Origin: Massilia mucilaginosa
Lineage (GTDB): Bacteria > Pseudomonadota > Gammaproteobacteria > Burkholderiales > Burkholderiaceae_D
DNA length: 64,000 nucleotides
Assembly: GCF_011682145.1 (NCBI RefSeq)
Contig: NZ_WHJH01000011.1
Span: 62,001-126,000, forward strand
Direction: 5' to 3'
The notes beneath the pieces are model-generated. The model saw only the letters and a list, made by a program, of their open reading frames with translations. It made no database searches and was not told where the DNA came from. The position numbers and the translations under genes are program-made. Shown in pieces: positions 56,498 through 64,000 of the stretch (positions within the stretch are counted from its first letter, which is position 1; every line of letters begins with the position of its first letter).

Positions 56498-57286
56498 CTA
56501 GTTCGCCTTCAGCGCGGCGTGCGGCACCGCCTCACCCGCCAGCCCCGGCCCGTACAGCGCACTGTCCGACACCGTGTTGTGCCCGGTGTCCGGCACATTG
56601 ATATAGTGCGCCACGCCGGGTTTGAAGCGCGTCATCAGCAGTTCGGAACTGGCGCGCGGGATCATGTCGTCGTTCCCCGCGACGATGATGGTGGTCGGGG
56701 CATTGACCCTGGCGGCGTACACGCCCGACTCGAACTTATCCCTCAACAGCAGCGTCACCGGAAACCACGGAAACTGCATCCCGGCGATGCCGACGATGCT
56801 GTCGTAGGGCGTCACCAGCACCAGCCGCGACACCGGGCGCGTGCTGGCCACATGCACCGCCACGCCACTACCGAGACTGCGCCCGATCACGGTCACCTGC
56901 GGATGGCGCGCCTGCACCATGTCGAACAGGGCCAGCGCATCGGCGAACAGCGCCGCCTCGGTCGGTTTGCCGCTGCTGCCGCCGTAACCGCGGTAATGCA
57001 GCAGGTACAGCGCCTGGCCGGGAAAGGTCTGGCCGAGGAAGGGCAGGCTGGCCGAGACATCTTCGGCGTTCCCGCCGAGGTAGATGACGGCGCGCGGCCC
57101 GGTCTCGGGCCGTACCGACACCTCCAGCACGGCGCCATTCACGGGCAGCTTGACGACCGTGTCGGGCGTGCCGAAACGGCGCGGCTGCGGGAAGTAGATC
57201 AACGAGCGCTGCGCCAGGAACAGGCCGACGCAGGCGACGACATACAACGCAAGCGCCGCAAGAATCACACCGATTACCATGCGCAT
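56498..57286 (-). CDS. membrane-anchored alpha/beta hydrolase
   Basis: 262 aa. N-terminal membrane anchor (VIGVILAALALYVVACVGLFLA), then an alpha/beta hydrolase core: YLGGNAED oxyanion strand, LLHYRGYGGSSGKPTE, nucleophile in VTVIGRSLGSGVAVHVA (G-x-S-x-G), Asp region VAGNDDMIPRASSELL and His in VPDTGHNTVSD. Similar to YfhR/BEM46-type hydrolases. 10 nt downstream of the DUF885 gene on the same strand. Confidence 0.88.
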   Translation of the reverse strand: MRMVIGVILAALALYVVACVGLFLAQRSLIYFPQPRRFGTPDTVVKLPVNGAVLEVSVRPETGPRAVIYLGGNAEDVSASLPFLGQTFPGQALYLLHYRGYGGSSGKPTEAALFADALALFDMVQARHPQVTVIGRSLGSGVAVHVASTRPVSRLVLVTPYDSIVGIAGMQFPWFPVTLLLRDKFESGVYAARVNAPTTIIVAGNDDMIPRASSELLMTRFKPGVAHYINVPDTGHNTVSDSALYGPGLAGEAVPHAALKAN

Positions 57287-57296
57287 CGCGCTCTCC

Positions 57297-59189
57297 TTAT
57301 TGCATCAGCTCTTTGATCATCTTCACCGGCGCGCTGCCATAGCCGAGGAACTGCTCGTGGAACTGCTTCAGGTCGAAGCGCCCGCCGAGCGCCTGCTTGC
57401 GCTGCTCGCGCAGGTCCATGATTTCGCTGTAGCCGCTGAAGTAGCTGGTCAACTGCACCGAACTGACTTTGGCGCGATGCCACTTCTCGCTCGCCTCGCT
57501 GCGCGTCTGGAAGGCCTGGCGCGTGAGCATGTCCATCGCATCGGCTTCGCTCATGCCCAGCACGTGCACGCTGTAGTCGAGGATCGTGTTGGTGACCACG
57601 CGCAGGTTCCACTTCGAGTACATCAGCCACATTTCCGGCGTATTGTCGCCATAGCCCGATTCGAGCATCATGCGTTCGCCGTACACCGCCCAGCCTTCGA
57701 TCATGGCGCCATTACCGAACAGCGACTTGATCAGCGACGGCGACTTGTTCGCATACACCAGCTGCGCGTAGTGGCCCGGAATGGCTTCGTGGATGTTCAG
57801 GATCTGCAGGATCCAGTGGTTGTACTCGCGCAGGGTGCTCTCGGCCTGCTCGGGCGAGAGGCCGTCGAGCGGGGTCACGTTGTAGAAGGTGCGGTCCTGC
57901 GGCCGATACGGTCCGGGCGCATCGATGCTGGCGCCGGCCACGCCGCGCTGGTACAGCGGCGTTTCGCGCACCACCAGCGGTTTTTTCGGATCGAGCGTGA
58001 GCAGGTTGTTTTTCACCACCCAGTCCTGCAGCAGCGGAATCTGGCGCCGGATCTCCGGGAAGAACTCCTCGCGCGAGACGTGCTTGGCCGACAGCTTGTC
58101 GATCACCATGCCGATTTTTTTGGTGCGGTCGGCCGGCTTGGCGGCGCCGCCCATGGTCTTGGTCCACAGCTCGTCGGACAGCGTGTCCATGCGCGTAAGC
58201 AGCTGCTCGCGCGCGTTCAACGCCTTCTGGTACATCTGCTCCGCGCTCACGCCGGCCTGGATGTCATGCCCGAACTTCTGTTCGTACAGCGCTTTGCCGA
58301 TCCGGAACGAGCGCGCCGACTTGTTGGCCTGCTGCGTCTTATCGAGATCGGTGAGGAAGTTGACGTAGCCGATCAGGGCGTCGCCGGCGGCCGCGATGCG
58401 GCGCGCGAACAGGTCTTTTTCGGCCTGGTTCAGGATCGATTCCTGCGCCGCCTTGCCCAGGTCCGCCAGCACCGTCATGGTGCCGGGCGCCTGCTGCAAG
58501 GCCAGTTGCGTGTGTTCGTGGGTCGGGTTGACGATGCTCGCCTGCGCCGCCTGGTAGTAGGCCGGCACATTGGCCAGGCGCTTGAGCAGGGTGCGCAGGC
58601 GCTGCGGCTTGGCCGCGTATTCGGAACCCATGATCAGGTCGATCGGCCCGGCGATGTTATACAGCGCCGGATTCCATTCGAACTCGCGCAGGGTGGTCAG
58701 GTAGAAGCGGTCGGCATTGAGCTTGTTGACCAGCAGGACGTGATCGGTGCGCTGCTTGACCGACAACTGGCGCGTATCGAGCTTGGCCAGTTTTTGCAGC
58801 CACTCGTCGGCGAACGCCAGCTGCGCGGCGCGCGTGGCCGCGCTCGGGATGGTCAGGTTGGCGGCGCCATCGTATTTGCCGGAATAGATCGCGCTTTCCG
58901 GATCGATGCGCCACAGCGCGCCGAGGAACTGCATGCTGACCGTATTGAAGCGCCGGTCCTGCGAGCGTTCGGCGCCGGCGGCGGGCGCGCTGGCGACCAC
59001 GGCGGCCGCCACGGCGGCCGGTGCGGCGATGGCCGCGGCCTTGGCCGGCTTGCCGGCCTTGCCTGGTTTGGCGGCTTTCACCGTCTTGGTGCTGTGTGCT
59101 TTGGACTGTTTTTTCGGCTTGGCAGCGCCTGCGGGCGCCAGCGCGAAGCACGTCATTAAAACAGCCAGCGCAATTTTCGTTTTCAACAT
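57297..59189 (-). CDS. DUF885 family exported peptidase-like protein
   Basis: 630 aa from MLKTKIALAVLMTCFALAPAGA (signal peptide); an upstream ATG at 59288 gives an implausible N-terminus. A Lys/Ala-rich linker follows. The DUF885 signature H-E-A-I-P-G-H-Y (metal-binding HExxPGH form) is present in ILNIHEAIPGHYAQLVYAN, with GWAVYGERMMLESGYGDNTPE after it. Family members are putative metallo-carboxypeptidase-like enzymes; activity here is inferred. Confidence 0.9.
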   Translation of the reverse strand: MLKTKIALAVLMTCFALAPAGAAKPKKQSKAHSTKTVKAAKPGKAGKPAKAAAIAAPAAVAAAVVASAPAAGAERSQDRRFNTVSMQFLGALWRIDPESAIYSGKYDGAANLTIPSAATRAAQLAFADEWLQKLAKLDTRQLSVKQRTDHVLLVNKLNADRFYLTTLREFEWNPALYNIAGPIDLIMGSEYAAKPQRLRTLLKRLANVPAYYQAAQASIVNPTHEHTQLALQQAPGTMTVLADLGKAAQESILNQAEKDLFARRIAAAGDALIGYVNFLTDLDKTQQANKSARSFRIGKALYEQKFGHDIQAGVSAEQMYQKALNAREQLLTRMDTLSDELWTKTMGGAAKPADRTKKIGMVIDKLSAKHVSREEFFPEIRRQIPLLQDWVVKNNLLTLDPKKPLVVRETPLYQRGVAGASIDAPGPYRPQDRTFYNVTPLDGLSPEQAESTLREYNHWILQILNIHEAIPGHYAQLVYANKSPSLIKSLFGNGAMIEGWAVYGERMMLESGYGDNTPEMWLMYSKWNLRVVTNTILDYSVHVLGMSEADAMDMLTRQAFQTRSEASEKWHRAKVSSVQLTSYFSGYSEIMDLREQRKQALGGRFDLKQFHEQFLGYGSAPVKMIKELMQ

Positions 59190-59304
59190 TGTGTTTGGCC
59201 TTGTAGTGACAGGGACAGGGGCGGCCGCAAGCATGCGGCGGGGCGTCAGATTAGCATCAATCGCGCCGCTTGCGCACTTTTGTCCCAATTGAAGAGGGTG
59301 TGGA

Positions 59305-59793
59305 TCAGTCGATGGTGCCGGCGCGGATCATTTCCTGCTGCCGCGCGTTGAGGGTGGCGACCGTGTGTTTGCCGTTGGCGATATTGGGCAGGACAATCTC
59401 GCTCGACTTGGTGAAACGGTGGCCGATGCGCACGGTGTACGAGCGCGTGATCCAGCTCCAGAAGCTCGGTGTGAAGCTGGCGTCTTCCATGTCGCGCCAT
59501 TTGACGCCGTTGATGCCTTTTTTCCAGGGCAGCACGCCCGAGTAGAGCCACACGCCGACATCGTCGTAATACAGCTGGATGCTGCGCAGCAGCAGGAAGC
59601 GGTAGCCGACCACGATCGCCGAGACCGCGAAGAGCACGGCGGCGGCGATCTCGTTGGCGTAGCTGAACGTCAGCGGCAGGGCGACGCCGAACAGCAGGAC
59701 CGCGAGGATCACGACGCCGGTGTAGGCCAGCCATGACTTCACGCCGATCACGTGGGCGTCGGGGGAGCTTCTCGATGCGTTGTCGTCTTCCAT
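59305..59793 (-). CDS. PH-domain-like membrane protein, unknown
   Basis: 162 aa. Two N-terminal membrane helices (LAYTGVVILAVLLFGVALPL; EIAAAVLFAVSAIVVGYRF) followed by a short PH-like soluble domain (QLYYDDVGVWLYSGVLPWKKGINGVKWRDMEDASF...IRIGHRFTKSSEIVLPNI-like). Possibly a bacterial PH (bPH) protein. Not linked to a known pathway. Confidence 0.75.
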   Translation of the reverse strand: MEDDNASRSSPDAHVIGVKSWLAYTGVVILAVLLFGVALPLTFSYANEIAAAVLFAVSAIVVGYRFLLLRSIQLYYDDVGVWLYSGVLPWKKGINGVKWRDMEDASFTPSFWSWITRSYTVRIGHRFTKSSEIVLPNIANGKHTVATLNARQQEMIRAGTID

Positions 59794-59858
59794 GGATGTG
59801 CTACCGCTTGATAAAAACGCATGATGTCACGGAATGGCGGAGGGCGCCACACCGACCG

Positions 59859-62800
59859 CTAACGCAAGCCCTCCTGCAGCATCCGCAGCATGTCCCCCGG
59901 CGACATGCGCGCCGCGACATCGCTGCCTTCGAGCAGGCTGTCGGCCAGGTCGCGCTTGTGCTTGTGCAGCTCGACGATGCCTTCCTCGATGGTGTGGCGT
60001 GCCACCAGCCGGTAAATGGTCACCGGCCGCTGCTGCCCCATGCGGTGGGCGCGGTCCGAGGCCTGGTCTTCCACCGCCGGATTCCACCACGGGTCCATAT
60101 GGATCACGTAGTCGGCCGCCGTCAGGTTGATCCCGACCCCGCCCGCCTTGAGCGAAATGAGGAACACATCGCCCTCGCCGGCCTGGAACGCATCGACCCG
60201 CTTTTTACGCTCCTGCATCGGGGTCGAGCCATCCAGGTACTGATACTTGATCCCGCGTTCGTCCAGATGCTTGCGGATCAGGGTCAGGTGATCGACGAAC
60301 TGGCTGAACACCAGCACCTTGTGACGGTTGTCGAGCAGGTCGTCGAGCAGGCGCGCGAACACGGTGAGTTTACTGCTTTGCAGGCCCAATTCGGGCGCCA
60401 CCAGCGCCGGATTGCAGCAGGCGCGCCGCAGCTTCATCATCTCGGCCAGGATCTGGATCGACTTCTGGCTCTCGGGCGCTTCCAGCGCGGCCAGCTTGGC
60501 GATCGCATCGCGCCGCAGCGATTCGTACAGCGCGGTTTCTTCTTCCGTCAAGTCGACCGGCAGCACGATCTCGGTGCGCGGCGGCAGTTCGGCCAGCACC
60601 TGCGCCTTGGTGCGGCGCAAAATGAACGGCTGGATCAAGCGCCGCAGGCGCCAACGCGCCCCGGCTTCGGCGCGCGTTGGCGTCTTCGTCGCAGCTTGCG
60701 CCCGTTCGATCGGCCCCGCAAAGCGCAGGTTGAACTGGTCGCTGGTGCCGAGCAGGCCCGGATTGATGAAGCGGAACAGGTTCCACAACTCGCCCAGGTG
60801 ATTTTCCAGCGGGGTGCCGGTGGCCACCATGCGGAACTCGCCCTGCAGCGCCATCACGGCCTGCGAGCGCTTGGTTGCGGTATTCTTGATCGCCTGCGCT
60901 TCATCGAGCACGATGCTGTTCCAGCGCACCTTGGCAAACGCCGGCGCTTCCAGTTGCAGCAGGCCGTAGCTGGCGATCACCAGGTCGAACGGCCCGGCTT
61001 CGCCCAGCATGGCGGCGCGCTCGCCCTTGCCGAACAGCTTCACGTTCAGGGTCGGCGCAAAACGCGCCGCCTCGCTGATCCAGTTCATGCACACCGAGGT
61101 CGGTGCGATCACCAGCGCCGGGCCGTGCGGCGCGCGCGAGAGCAGCAGGGCCAGCGCCTGCAAGGTCTTGCCGAGCCCCATGTCGTCGGCCAGGCAGGCG
61201 CCCACGCCCCAGTGGGCCAGGCGCGCCAGCCATTCGAAGCCGTCGACCTGGTAGTCGCGCAGTTCCGCCTGCAAGGTGCTCGGCAGCTGCGGCACGAAGG
61301 CCGTGTTGCGTTCCATCTGCGCCAGGTGGGCGATCCATTCCTTGTCGGTCGTGACGCTGCCGGCATCCTGCGCCAGGTCTTCCAGCGCGAAGCTGGCCAG
61401 CGCATGCACCTTGACCCCGTCCGCGCTTGGCGTGCCGAAGGCCGACAGCTCCATCAGGCGCCGGTGCAGTTCGGACGTGAGGGCCATGAACTGGTTGTCG
61501 CCCAGCGCCACGAAGCGGCTGCCGTTCTCCTTGAGCATATCGAGCAGGGTGCGCAGGTCCATGATGCGGTTCTCGTCGATCTGCACCTCGCCGCTGGCCG
61601 CGAACCAGTCCTTGTCGCGCTTGATCGACAGGCGCACCGATGTTGAATCGGCTTTTTTGGCCAGCCGGAACGGTTCGCCCTCGGGCCAGGCCAGCAGCAC
61701 CCTGGCCGGATCGAGTTCCTGCAATTCGGCCAGCAGTTCCAGGCATTCGATCGGATTGGCCAGCAACCATTCGCCGTGGTCCGATTCGGATTGTTCCAGC
61801 ACGTGCAAGGCGCCGACCAGCTGACGCTCGGCTTCGCGCTCGGCGTTCAGGTTGCGGCGCGCTTCCACGCGCGCGCCGCCGACTTCAGCGATCACGCTCT
61901 CGGCGCCCGAACCGGGCGGGTAGTAGGCGCCGGCGTCCGGCAAGGGGCGCACCAGCACCTGCATCTTGAGCCCATGCTGGTAGGGCAGCAGGTGCACATG
62001 CAGGCGGCTGTCGGCCTCCACCCGCGCGATGTCGGCCGCGCTGCCGCCGATGTCCGACTGCACCGTGACGATCGACGAAATCGCGCCGATCGCCTTGAGC
62101 ACCTGCTTTTCCGCGTGCAGCGGCACCACCAGGCCATTGCCGACAATCGCGCCGATGCGGCGGTGCTCGTCGCTGATGCGCACCACCCGCAGCCGGGTCG
62201 GGGTTTCGCGCGTGACGCACACGTCGTCGGTGTTGTCCAGGATGGGCGGCTGCAGGGTGATGGTCACATTGCCAGCGCGCGCCTTGATCATCAGTTCCGG
62301 CTCGCCCGGCAGCAGTTCCACGCGCGTGCCGGGCGCATCGATCCAGAACAGCAGCGGGTGGCCGATCAGCGCGGCCACCGCCTTGTCCATGTCGAATTCG
62401 TAGCGCACTCCGCCGCCGCTGTAGTATTTATAGGCATTCAGGGTCGCCACCACGTGCAGGTCCTGCGACGTCAGGAAGTCGAAGCTGGCCGCGTCTTCCG
62501 ACAGGCGTTTCAGGCCCATGGCGCGCCCGCGGCTCCAGCCGCCCTGGGCGTCGCGCTTCTGTTCGCGCGCTTCGATGTCCTGCACCCCGTACAGCGGATC
62601 GAAGCGCAGGCCCCATACCAGGCGCGCTTCCTTGACCACTTCCACGTTGAGCGCCGGTTGCAGGTTGATCAGCGCATTGAGCTGGCGTTCCCACGGCTCC
62701 TCGCGCTCGAACCAGACGCTCATGTCGGCAAAGCGCAGGCGCTGGCGCAGGGCGGTCGCCTCCTGGTCGCGCGACACCGCGCCGATGCGGCCGAGCAGGG

Positions 62801-63989
62801 CCCCCAGCTGCGCCGCCACCAGGTCGAAGCCGCCTGCGCAGGCCTGCGTCATCATCTGTTCGAGCTGGGCGCGCTTGTCGTCCAGCTGCGGCTGCGCGAG
62901 CCAGTAATGCAGCAGCGCGCGGAACATGAACGGCTGCAGCGCGCTTTCCCAGCTGCGCGTCGGCAGCACGGCGGCATCGACCGTGCCGCTGCGGATCTGG
63001 CGCAGCAGGTTCAGTTGCTGGTAGACCGCCGTGTCGTGGTTCTGCGCGGTGCGCGTGACGATGTCCAGATACGCTTCGGCCGCCTTGGCGTGCTTCGGAT
63101 CGGGACTGCGCAGCAGCGCCAGCACATACAGGTGGCCGCCGATGCCGGGAAAGGCCATCTTGCGCTTGCCGGTCTCGCGCCGCAGCGCCTTGAGCGCCTG
63201 GTCGAACCCGGTGAGCGCCTCCATGTGGTGATCGCGCAGCAGCAAAATGACGCTGCGGTAGAACAGCGCCATCGAATGGTCCAGGTCGTGCAGCAGCTTG
63301 GACGCGTCGTCCAGCCGGCCGCACAGGATCAGGTGCTCGGCCATGACGATGCGCAGCGCCATCGACGGCGCGCCCTGCGCCAGGTGGCGTTCGGCGAACA
63401 TGCGCAGCTGCGCCGCGCTGGCCGGTTCGCGCTGGGCGTTCTCCAGCAGCACCGTCAGCACCTCGTCGCGCAGCAGCGGGTGGATGCGCGCGAACAGCGC
63501 CGGCTCGAACGGGCGCGCGCAGATATCGACCAGCGGATGCAGGTAGCCCGCCTCGTGGCAGTTCATGCAGGCCGCCAGCAGCGGCGCCACCTGGGCCGGA
63601 CCCTGGCCGCTGGCCAGCGCGATGCGCAGCAGCGCCACGCCCTGGCGGTAGCTGCGCAGGATCGCAAAGCCTTCCCAGTTGCGGCGCAGCGGGGTCAGGT
63701 TGTCGTAGGCAGCCGCCAGCGGGCCGAAGGTGCGGGCATCGAGCGCGGCGCTCAGCGCCAGCCAGGTGATCTCGGGCGTGACGATCCAGCCGCGCTGCTG
63801 CAACTCGCTCGCCATGCCGGCGCCGCGCAGCGCATCCATCGCCTCGACCATGCGCTCGTTGCCGACCGCGATGCCGGCGGCGACAAGGTGCTCCTGGAGA
63901 CGGATGCGGCCCATCGGTTCGCCCGCCATCGCCAGCATGGCGACGATATGCTGCTCGACCGTGTCCATGCGCGTGAACTGCTCGCGCAT
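59859..63989 (-). CDS. large SNF2-family helicase, possibly 5' truncated
   Basis: 1376 aa from the ATG at 63989; the frame stays open to the window edge, so the true start may lie outside. N-terminus: winged-helix-like segment (MDTVEQHIVAMLAMAGEPMGRIRLQEHLVAAG). Residues about 90-430: helical, TPR-like repeats. Middle: bacterial SNF2-associated region. C-terminal ATPase: DDMGLGKT near 935, D-E-A-Q near 1025 (IVLDEAQAIKNTATKRS), TGTPLENHLGELWNLF, LVFSQFVDHL, SLKAGGVGINLTAAD and SDRAHRMGQ near 1313. DNA translocase of unknown target. Distinct from the DESH-type helicase at 16992. Confidence 0.92.
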   Translation of the reverse strand: MREQFTRMDTVEQHIVAMLAMAGEPMGRIRLQEHLVAAGIAVGNERMVEAMDALRGAGMASELQQRGWIVTPEITWLALSAALDARTFGPLAAAYDNLTPLRRNWEGFAILRSYRQGVALLRIALASGQGPAQVAPLLAACMNCHEAGYLHPLVDICARPFEPALFARIHPLLRDEVLTVLLENAQREPASAAQLRMFAERHLAQGAPSMALRIVMAEHLILCGRLDDASKLLHDLDHSMALFYRSVILLLRDHHMEALTGFDQALKALRRETGKRKMAFPGIGGHLYVLALLRSPDPKHAKAAEAYLDIVTRTAQNHDTAVYQQLNLLRQIRSGTVDAAVLPTRSWESALQPFMFRALLHYWLAQPQLDDKRAQLEQMMTQACAGGFDLVAAQLGALLGRIGAVSRDQEATALRQRLRFADMSVWFEREEPWERQLNALINLQPALNVEVVKEARLVWGLRFDPLYGVQDIEAREQKRDAQGGWSRGRAMGLKRLSEDAASFDFLTSQDLHVVATLNAYKYYSGGGVRYEFDMDKAVAALIGHPLLFWIDAPGTRVELLPGEPELMIKARAGNVTITLQPPILDNTDDVCVTRETPTRLRVVRISDEHRRIGAIVGNGLVVPLHAEKQVLKAIGAISSIVTVQSDIGGSAADIARVEADSRLHVHLLPYQHGLKMQVLVRPLPDAGAYYPPGSGAESVIAEVGGARVEARRNLNAEREAERQLVGALHVLEQSESDHGEWLLANPIECLELLAELQELDPARVLLAWPEGEPFRLAKKADSTSVRLSIKRDKDWFAASGEVQIDENRIMDLRTLLDMLKENGSRFVALGDNQFMALTSELHRRLMELSAFGTPSADGVKVHALASFALEDLAQDAGSVTTDKEWIAHLAQMERNTAFVPQLPSTLQAELRDYQVDGFEWLARLAHWGVGACLADDMGLGKTLQALALLLSRAPHGPALVIAPTSVCMNWISEAARFAPTLNVKLFGKGERAAMLGEAGPFDLVIASYGLLQLEAPAFAKVRWNSIVLDEAQAIKNTATKRSQAVMALQGEFRMVATGTPLENHLGELWNLFRFINPGLLGTSDQFNLRFAGPIERAQAATKTPTRAEAGARWRLRRLIQPFILRRTKAQVLAELPPRTEIVLPVDLTEEETALYESLRRDAIAKLAALEAPESQKSIQILAEMMKLRRACCNPALVAPELGLQSSKLTVFARLLDDLLDNRHKVLVFSQFVDHLTLIRKHLDERGIKYQYLDGSTPMQERKKRVDAFQAGEGDVFLISLKAGGVGINLTAADYVIHMDPWWNPAVEDQASDRAHRMGQQRPVTIYRLVARHTIEEGIVELHKHKRDLADSLLEGSDVAARMSPGDMLRMLQEGLR

Positions 63990-64000
63990 GGTGGCTGTTT

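Overview
This is a GC-rich, densely coding chromosomal segment of a betaproteobacterium. The best fit is Burkholderiales, family Oxalobacteraceae (Massilia/Telluria/Duganella-like). That placement is an inference from gene content and order: the run mlaFEDACB, YadGH-type ABC pair, ibaG, murA, hisGDCBHAFIE, HIT protein, tatABC; the LiuR-type regulator with ivd; aceK; two large SNF2 helicases; a PHB-depolymerase-family esterase; and dispersed palindromic repeats. No rRNA, tRNA, CRISPR array or prophage was seen.

Layout. 0-1 kb: ends of a type II secretion-like pseudopilin cluster, interrupted by a 91-bp palindromic repeat. 1.07-2.1 kb (minus): a MORN-repeat protein broken by a one-base frameshift. 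2.2-9.5 kb (minus): acyl-CoA metabolism (GNAT, acyl-CoA dehydrogenase, SDR, thiolase), aceK, ivd and liuR with two LiuR-like operators. 9.6-11 kb: a small HTH regulator behind two perfect palindromes and a small unknown gene. 11-15 kb (minus): ubiX, grxD, GNAT, tex. 15-16.7 kb: serine hydrolase, a DUF2314 protein and a truncated small gene. 17-22.1 kb: SNF2 helicase, then a PAS histidine kinase and OmpR-type response regulator. 22.4-23.3 kb: a RAYT-type transposase between inverted repeats. 23.4-29.7 kb: gltBD, followed by a cluster of 24-bp and 12-bp repeats.

30.1-47.6 kb is one long plus-strand block, probably several overlapping transcription units. It carries the Mla phospholipid-transport genes (outer-membrane asymmetry), an ABC-2 exporter, the BolA-like ibaG, murA (peptidoglycan precursor), a nearly complete histidine pathway (short-form HisG, so HisZ must be elsewhere; the histidinol-phosphate phosphatase is also not here), a HIT hydrolase and the Tat export genes. 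An orphan beta-class DNA methyltransferase is embedded between hisD and hisC and overlaps hisD by 4 nt; it is the most unusual gene of the block.

47.6-59.8 kb is less conserved. It holds lipoproteins (including a tandem paralogous pair), a secreted PHB-depolymerase-family esterase, a DinB-fold protein, a small islet of secreted proteins of unknown role, an alpha/beta hydrolase, a DUF885 peptidase-like protein and a PH-like membrane protein. 59.9-64 kb (minus) is a second, very large SNF2 helicase that reaches the window edge.

I found no clear undescribed multi-gene system. The best leads are the methyltransferase inside the his operon, the twin palindromes at the HTH regulator, the repeat families (REP/dRS3-like 91-mers, the 24-bp palindromic set, the RAYT flanks) and the unknown secreted-protein islet at 54.5-56.5 kb.
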